Source: Verrucomicrobiia bacterium
Lineage (GTDB): Bacteria > Verrucomicrobiota > Verrucomicrobiia > Opitutales > Opitutaceae
Direction: 5' to 3'
NCBI GenBank assembly: GCA_011525695.1
Contig: WYBX01000096.1
Location: 1 to 64,000, forward strand
DNA: 64,000 bases
Below are positions 58,959-64,000 of this stretch, in pieces (position 1 is the first letter of the stretch; the number at the start of each line of letters is the position of its first letter). The notes under the pieces are model-generated. The model was not told the DNA's origin and made no database searches. It saw nothing but the letters and a program-made list of their open reading frames with translations. A program made the position numbers and the translations under genes.

Positions 58959-61514
58959 TCACGGGTCCACCACGAGCGCCGAAGTGACGTCAGTGCCGTT
59001 CAACTCGAACCGGCCGCGATTCCGCTGCGTGGGCTGCGTCATGCCATGGGAAGTCGTGCCGGCATCGAAGTGCACCGCGGCAATGCCGCTCACCTCGATC
59101 GGCCGGCCGTTCGACTGGGCCAGATCCCCCCCGGCCACCCGGACCACATTGGTCCGATCGTGATCCGTCCCCGCCGCCCCGAGATGCAGGACGGGATGCG
59201 CGTTCTCCCGCGCGTCGATGGTGCCGATCTGAACCGGGGCGGTGAACTGGATGTCCGAGGCATAGATCCCCGTCAGCCCGCGAGTCGCGGAATAACGGGT
59301 ATTCGATGTCCGGATGCCACCAAACTTCCCGTCGGTGCTCGTGATCATGAGCAGGGCGACGTCCGCCATCCCATCGTAGTCGACCTCCCGGAACAGATCC
59401 TGGTTGATGGCATTGGCGCGTCCGACGCTGAAAATCGAAAGGTGCGTCGACTCATCCGCCCCGGTGACGGCAATCAGCGGCCGGCCTTTCATGTAGGCAA
59501 CCTCCTGGTGGTATTTTTCCGGCAGAGCCGGGCCCGCAGCGGATTCGAAGAGCACCGCCACCGTCCCTGCGCCAGACATTTCCACCTGCACGATGTCGTC
59601 GTCGGGATCCACGAATGAGACCCGCAAAACCTGGCCCGGGTCCGCCACCGCCGAGCCATAGGTGCCGTGGAGCAGTACCTGGTCGAAGATGTTGCCGTTC
59701 GGATGCCGGATATCCGTGCCGACTTCCGCGGCGGCGCCGGCGAACCTGGCCGGCCCGGGTGGCACCGGCAAGGCCGCCGGACCACGCTCGGGAATGGCAA
59801 AGTCCGGGCGGCTGAATGCACCCTGGCTCGCATTGTAATAGCTGCCGCTCGGCCCGAGCTGAAGCGCAACCGCGCGGACCATGTAGGTGGCCGCCAGCGT
59901 CCCCGCTGCATCCACCAATCGGGTACCTTGATGGAGTTCGCCCGAGATCCGTTCGAATGGCGCCCCTGGCGCCGCCGAACGATAGACCCGGTACCCAAAG
60001 ATGAAATCAGGCGATGCGGACCACTCCACCGTGACGCCGGCACCGGCCGCCGTCGCGCGCACGTTGGCCGGTGGCGCGACTTGGTTGAGCCGCAGCGTGG
60101 GATCACCCATCAGTGCAATGTGAACGCCGCGAGCGTGCCGCTGCACCTGGGTGCGATACACCAGCCCGTTGTTGTTCTGGGATTGCCGGATGCCCTCGCC
60201 AATCGTGTGCCCCACGCCCATGGAGTGAAAATAGTAGTGCGGCCGGCCCGACCAAACCGCCGCCAGACCATGGTCCGGCGCCGCCAGTGCCGTCCGCAGG
60301 AAGTTGTCGGTCTTGTCCCATTCCCCCACCCAGCTGCCGAAGAACATGGCGAACGTTGCGCGGGCCCGCCGCTCGATCAGATCCGCACCCCACAGGTCGT
60401 TGTACGGGCCGCGCTCGCCGAGCGCACCCAGTGAATACGTTCCGCCCGGCCCGTTGGCGTAGGTCCAGAGATAGGGCGCTGCAGTGACCTTGGAGAGCCA
60501 GCGTTCACCGGCGGGTGCGTGCAGGACGGTCGCCGCCTCGTCCACGTTTTCTGGCCCCACCAGCGCGGCAAAGGTGCGGTAACCGCTGGCCGCAAACGCC
60601 TGCCCGCGAAAATCGCCGATCGCATTACCCATCAGCGCCCGGACCGGCGGTCGGACGCGCGCGTGGCGAAATCCGTGGTCTTTCTCCAGATAACGCCTGA
60701 GCAACGTGACCTCGTCCGGAAAGGGCGCGGCCGCGTAAGCCCCGGGGAGGTTGGCAAAATCCACCCGGCCCACCGACAGTTCCACATCGGAGGGCAGGTT
60801 CCCCTGATCGATCACTCCGTCCGCATCGACGTCGGTCCATGCACCATCCATCTCCCCATAATAAACGTCCGCCGGCATCGGTCGGGGGCGATGGCCGTCC
60901 ACATTCGCCATCCCGGCGCGCGGCACAGGCACATGGCCGAGAAGAAACACGGAGCGGACATTGGCCCGATCCGCTTCCCAAGCCGCCCGAATGATCTCCC
61001 GGACACTTTCGGGGCGGTCCTGCCGGCCGACCTCCCGTCGTATCACCCCCCAGCCATCGCCCGTGAGATCCTGCTCCAGCCGGCGCAGCTCGGCCTCCAA
61101 AGGTCCGGCGATTTCCCGATCGACAACGAGGATGACCGTTCCCCGCGAGTCGACCAGTGGCGCGTTGACCCCGACGGCGAGATAGCCCCAGGCGGAAAAC
61201 GGCTGCGCCTCCTTTTCGATTTGGTATTCGTAGATTCCACCGACGCTCACCGCTTCATCGACATAGGAGGTGGCGCCCGCCGGCAGCATCACGGGGGATC
61301 CCCAGCCGATCTCGTCAATTTCCCGGCGCCAGATCCGATAGCCCACTGCCGGAACGCTATCGGCCGGCCATTGCAGCGTGATCCGCGCCGGCGAGGCCTG
61401 GACGCTGGCGTGCACCTGCACGCTGTACGTCCACGTCTGGTCCGCGGCTTCCGCGAAGCACATCCCGAGGAACAGGGCCACAAGGACGGAGTGAATGCGG
61501 GGTAGAAATGTCAT
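58959..61514 (-). CDS. large secreted protein with fibronectin-like domains and a degenerate C25-like core
   Basis: This 851-residue protein has a signal peptide (about 1-24). An N-terminal fibronectin III-like domain (about 25-120) is followed by a caspase-fold-like region (about 125-480), a second fibronectin-like domain (about 485-570) and a C-terminal region of about 280 residues. The middle contains FLLGHVPVPRAGM and ends ALMGDPTLRL, features shared with C25 (gingipain-type) peptidases. Where C25 enzymes have catalytic His and Cys, this protein reads TYANGPGG and FFGSWVGEWD. A peptidase active site is thus not evident. It is probably an extracellular binding or structural protein. It lies upstream of the TonB receptor gene on the same strand. 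Confidence 0.7.
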   Translation of the reverse strand: MTFLPRIHSVLVALFLGMCFAEAADQTWTYSVQVHASVQASPARITLQWPADSVPAVGYRIWRREIDEIGWGSPVMLPAGATSYVDEAVSVGGIYEYQIEKEAQPFSAWGYLAVGVNAPLVDSRGTVILVVDREIAGPLEAELRRLEQDLTGDGWGVIRREVGRQDRPESVREIIRAAWEADRANVRSVFLLGHVPVPRAGMANVDGHRPRPMPADVYYGEMDGAWTDVDADGVIDQGNLPSDVELSVGRVDFANLPGAYAAAPFPDEVTLLRRYLEKDHGFRHARVRPPVRALMGNAIGDFRGQAFAASGYRTFAALVGPENVDEAATVLHAPAGERWLSKVTAAPYLWTYANGPGGTYSLGALGERGPYNDLWGADLIERRARATFAMFFGSWVGEWDKTDNFLRTALAAPDHGLAAVWSGRPHYYFHSMGVGHTIGEGIRQSQNNNGLVYRTQVQRHARGVHIALMGDPTLRLNQVAPPANVRATAAGAGVTVEWSASPDFIFGYRVYRSAAPGAPFERISGELHQGTRLVDAAGTLAATYMVRAVALQLGPSGSYYNASQGAFSRPDFAIPERGPAALPVPPGPARFAGAAAEVGTDIRHPNGNIFDQVLLHGTYGSAVADPGQVLRVSFVDPDDDIVQVEMSGAGTVAVLFESAAGPALPEKYHQEVAYMKGRPLIAVTGADESTHLSIFSVGRANAINQDLFREVDYDGMADVALLMITSTDGKFGGIRTSNTRYSATRGLTGIYASDIQFTAPVQIGTIDARENAHPVLHLGAAGTDHDRTNVVRVAGGDLAQSNGRPIEVSGIAAVHFDAGTTSHGMTQPTQRNRGRFELNGTDVTSALVVDP

Positions 61515-61710
61515 GGCGGTGCCCAGCCGCGGGTGACAGGCGGGTCCCATCTTAAACCGATCCGCAACGCCAATGTTTCCGATCGGGCAGCCGATTGCAG
61601 TGGGGTCTTGATTACCCGAGAGGTGGGTGCCGGACCCAGTGACAACCCCGCATGAGTTCGACGATTGCGGCTCGCCTCCGACACGGCTCCGCCATTACTC
61701 AGCCCCTGCC

Positions 61711-62439
61711 ATGTACTCGGAGAAACTTCCTCCCCCCGTCGCCCTGGTCACTGGAGCCGGCTCCGGTGTCGGCCGGGCCGTCGCGCTCAAGCTTGCCGCC
61801 GAAGGCTGGCAGGTCGCGCTGACCGGCCGCCGCCCTGATCCCCTGCAGGAGACCGTCTCGCTGACCGGCCCGGCGGCAACGCGCTGCCTGGCCCTGCCCT
61901 GTGACTTGGGCGAAGCGGACGCCGTCGCCCGCCTCGCCGCCGATGTCCTCGCGCGCTTTGGCCGGGTCGACGCCGTCATTTGCGCGGCCGGGACCAATGC
62001 ACCGAAACGCAGCTGGTCCGAACTCAGCCTGGAGGACTATCACGCGCTGCTCGCGGGCAATCTGCATGCGGCCTTCCATTGCACCCGCGCCTTCCTGCCA
62101 GGGATGCGGGAGCGGCGCGCCGGGAAATTTGTCTACATCAATTCCGAAGCCGGGCTCCGGGCCAGCGCCAAGAGCGGGGTCGCCTACGTCGCAGCGAAAT
62201 TCGGGCTCACCGGCCTCGCCCAGTCGCTCAACGCCGAGGAACGCCGCAACGGGATCAGCGCCTGCTCGATCTTTCCCGGCGACATCGACACCCCGATTCT
62301 CGAGAAGCGCCCGGAACCGCCCGATGCCGAGGCTCGCAGCCGGATGATGCGACCCGAGGACGTGGCGGCCTGTGTCTGGCTCGCGCTTTCACTGCCTTCG
62401 CGCGCAGTCGTGGAGGAACTGGTGATCCGGCCGGCGTGA
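61711..62439 (+). CDS. short-chain dehydrogenase/reductase
   Basis: This 242-residue protein is a classical SDR. The cofactor motif is TGAGSGVG (14-21) and CAAG (91-94) is the NAG-like motif. The catalytic residues Asn117, Ser145, Tyr159 and Lys163 are all present (YVAAK). An arginine pair (GRR at 39-41) after strand 2 favours NADPH. The substrate is unknown. The ATG at 61711 was chosen at the family start. It is convergent with the Crp/Fnr gene, 22 bp away. Confidence 0.93.
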   Translation: MYSEKLPPPVALVTGAGSGVGRAVALKLAAEGWQVALTGRRPDPLQETVSLTGPAATRCLALPCDLGEADAVARLAADVLARFGRVDAVICAAGTNAPKRSWSELSLEDYHALLAGNLHAAFHCTRAFLPGMRERRAGKFVYINSEAGLRASAKSGVAYVAAKFGLTGLAQSLNAEERRNGISACSIFPGDIDTPILEKRPEPPDAEARSRMMRPEDVAACVWLALSLPSRAVVEELVIRPA

Positions 62440-62461
62440 CCCGTGCCCCGGCACGCCATCG

Positions 62462-63181
62462 TCACATTTCGCCCAGCAGACCGCGGAAGTGCGCCTCGAG
62501 CGCAATCACGCTGGGCACGTGCACACGCGCCCCTTCGACCTCGATCAACCCCTCGTCACGCAGCTTCGCGAACGTCCGGGAAAGCGACTCGCTGCTGGTG
62601 CTCAATTCGGCTGCCAGCACGCGCTTGGTGGAGGCGAGTTTCACGACCGCGGTACCGACGGCGTCCTTTGGGCAGCGCTTGAGCAACCAGTTCACGAATC
62701 GCGTTTCCACGTCCTTCAGCGTCAGGTCCTCGACGAGGCCCACCAGGACCCGCAAGTGCTGGCTCATCGAACCGAGCATTCGCAGCCCGAGATCCGGCCG
62801 CCGGCCAATCAGCGCCAGGAAGGGCACCTTCGGGATGACGATCACACCGGAGGATTCAATAGCGCGGGCGTTGGCGGGATAGCCGGTTTCGCTCGCCAGC
62901 GAGGCCTCGGCCAGCGATTCGCCCGGCCGGAAGACATAAATCACCTGCTCCTTTCCCGCCGCACTGATCCGGTGCACGTTGATCGCCCCCTTCTGCACGA
63001 CATAGAAACCCTCCGCCGATCCCCCCTCGCGGAAAAGATAGGCGTCCTTCGCCAGGCTCCTCAGGGTGGAAAAGCTGGCGATCGCCTCGAGATCTGCCGC
63101 GGGCAACCCCGAGAAAAGCTGGCAGGATCGAAGCGTGGCGGCAATGGCCGTGGTGCGAAGCGAGGTGGGATCGGACGACAC
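62462..63181 (-). CDS. Crp/Fnr-family transcription regulator
   Basis: This protein of about 239 residues has an N-terminal cyclic-nucleotide-binding-like domain (about 20-140; FREGGSAEGFYVVQKGAINVH and FRPGESLAEASL) and a C-terminal HTH (about 170-230) with LAAELSTSSESLSRTFAKLRDEG, trimmed. No iron-sulfur cysteine cluster like Fnr is visible, so it may sense a nucleotide or act as an apo-form. The start is uncertain: a GTG at 63181 (VSSDPTSLRTT) gives the standard length. Its neighbour is a cupin gene on the same strand. Confidence 0.88.
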   Translation of the reverse strand: MSSDPTSLRTTAIAATLRSCQLFSGLPAADLEAIASFSTLRSLAKDAYLFREGGSAEGFYVVQKGAINVHRISAAGKEQVIYVFRPGESLAEASLASETGYPANARAIESSGVIVIPKVPFLALIGRRPDLGLRMLGSMSQHLRVLVGLVEDLTLKDVETRFVNWLLKRCPKDAVGTAVVKLASTKRVLAAELSTSSESLSRTFAKLRDEGLIEVEGARVHVPSVIALEAHFRGLLGEM

Positions 63182-63407
63182 GATCGCCAAGGTTGGCCCA
63201 ACGCCGACTCGCGACAAGCCAAACGGAAAGGTCCTCGGCCAGGGACTTCGGACTAAGGACCAGGAACCAGGGCATGAAACCCTCGGATGTGAACAGCAGG
63301 CAATCCGAGGCAACAGAGGGTCCGGAGAAAAAGCGCTTCCTCCGCTAACTCCGTTTCCTCCTGTTCAATGGCTTGGCCGGGGATCTTGTTCAATCCCCGC
63401 CGCGGAC

Positions 63408-63758
63408 TCACGCTGTTTTCCGCTCCGGCGCCAGGACCAGCATCATTGTCATCGGCTCAATCGCGCGCACGGCGTGCGGCACCTTGGGCGGAAGATGCAG
63501 GATCTCCCCGCCATGAAAGACCCGCTTCTCCTCGCCGAACTGCAGCTCCCCCTCGCCGGTCAGCACATGCAGCAGCGCCCGCGCCGTGCTCGTGTGCTCG
63601 GTCAGAGACTGACCGGCGGCAAAACTGAAAAGCACGACCCGGAGTTCCGGCGTCGCCAGGACGGTGCGGCTGACAATGCCGTGGTCGACATGCTCGGAAT
63701 GATCCGCCAGCACCAGCGGCGCCGGGGTCTCAGAAGGAAGGAGGGCTGATTTGGACAT
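63408..63758 (-). CDS. small cupin-domain protein
   Basis: This 116-residue single-domain cupin has both motifs. SLTEHTSTARALLHVLTGEGE (trimmed) supplies His and the Glu-like positions of motif 1, with a less typical first metal ligand pattern. LPPKVPHAVRA carries the motif 2 histidine. The family is diverse and the function unknown; a metal-dependent or binding role is possible. It is upstream of the Crp/Fnr gene on the same strand and has its own probable promoter. Confidence 0.85.
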   Translation of the reverse strand: MSKSALLPSETPAPLVLADHSEHVDHGIVSRTVLATPELRVVLFSFAAGQSLTEHTSTARALLHVLTGEGELQFGEEKRVFHGGEILHLPPKVPHAVRAIEPMTMMLVLAPERKTA

Positions 63759-63763
63759 AAAAT

Positions 63764-63769
63764 ATTATA
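63764..63769 (-). promoter_or_regulatory. -10 box of a probably leaderless cupin transcript
   Basis: On the minus strand the sequence reads TATAAT-ATTTT-ATG. A perfect -10 hexamer thus ends only five bases before the cupin start codon, placing the transcription start at or just before the ATG. No convincing -35 box is visible 16-18 bp upstream, which would fit an activator-dependent promoter. Confidence 0.6.
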
Positions 63770-64000
63770 CGAGACGAACGGGCACAGGAACCGCAACCGA
63801 TAGGTTCCCCGGAATCTTTCTCTTATCTCCTTCTCATAATCTTTCTCTTACGATGGACTTTTCGCCGATCCATGCCGTTCAACGGCGACGCAGAACGCGA
63901 AGCCTCGCATCCAAATCTTCGCGCTGCTTCGTGCCCTTTGCGGTGACCCAATGGCTCACTGGGCCCCCGTCTTCTCCCGCATGAACAGCGTGGCCCAGGA
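63770..64000. other. window end, nothing recognised
   Basis: No gene or site beyond the cupin promoter is recognisable in these 230 bp. A run of CTTATCTCCTTCTCATAATC-type sequence near 63822-63850 is pyrimidine-rich. A gene may begin at or beyond the right edge. Confidence 0.4.

Overview
The window is high-GC chromosomal DNA that most resembles a Verrucomicrobiota genome of the Opitutaceae type. This placement is an inference. It rests on the Gram-negative envelope genes (BamD-like, LptE, TonB receptor), sulfatase, heparinase and Tat-exported Gfo/Idh proteins, mostly weak Shine-Dalgarno sequences, and many short GC-rich palindromic intergenic repeats. No rRNA or tRNA gene was recognised.

Bases 1-5038 hold a compact type II-C CRISPR-Cas locus. 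The right end of an array (five 37-bp repeats, 30-bp spacers) is followed by cas2, cas1 and cas9 on the minus strand. A tracrRNA gene is readable upstream of cas9 and divergent from it. Its anti-repeat and terminator, plus a terminator built from the last repeat, show that the array is read on the plus strand, convergent with the cas operon.

Bases 5363-19054 are mostly housekeeping: a CLC channel, a DUF1015 protein, the cysteine-poor ribosomal pair L36/L31, YqgE with a dCMP deaminase, a three-gene type III polyketide operon (methyltransferase, flavoprotein, chalcone-synthase-like enzyme), a Nif3-aroQ-NusG-like-DUF721 run, and rpsO-pnp with structured leaders.

Bases 19056-38390 are accessory: Gfo/Idh oxidoreductase, haem-binding cytochrome, heparinase-like lyase, MFS transporter, M16 peptidase, two small envelope proteins, a MOT1-type transporter with a sulfatase, a four-gene translationally coupled two-component cluster, and an amidase. 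Bases 38779-47281 are core metabolism and envelope: trpD-glmM, uppP, and the run rpmF-plsX-fabH-bamD-lptE-rpe.

Bases 47765-54601 form a sucrose or mannosylfructose module: a GT4 sugar-phosphate synthase, a stand-alone HAD phosphatase, an OmpR-type regulator, a HAD phosphatase fused to a GH100-like (invertase-like) domain, and a PfkB sugar kinase. Together these could make, dephosphorylate, split and re-phosphorylate a fructose-containing disaccharide. Bases 54696-63758 hold a TIM-barrel isomerase, a nucleotidyltransferase, a TonB receptor, a large secreted protein with a degenerate C25-like core, an SDR, a Crp/Fnr regulator and a cupin. Several families of dispersed or tandem palindromic repeats sit between genes throughout.
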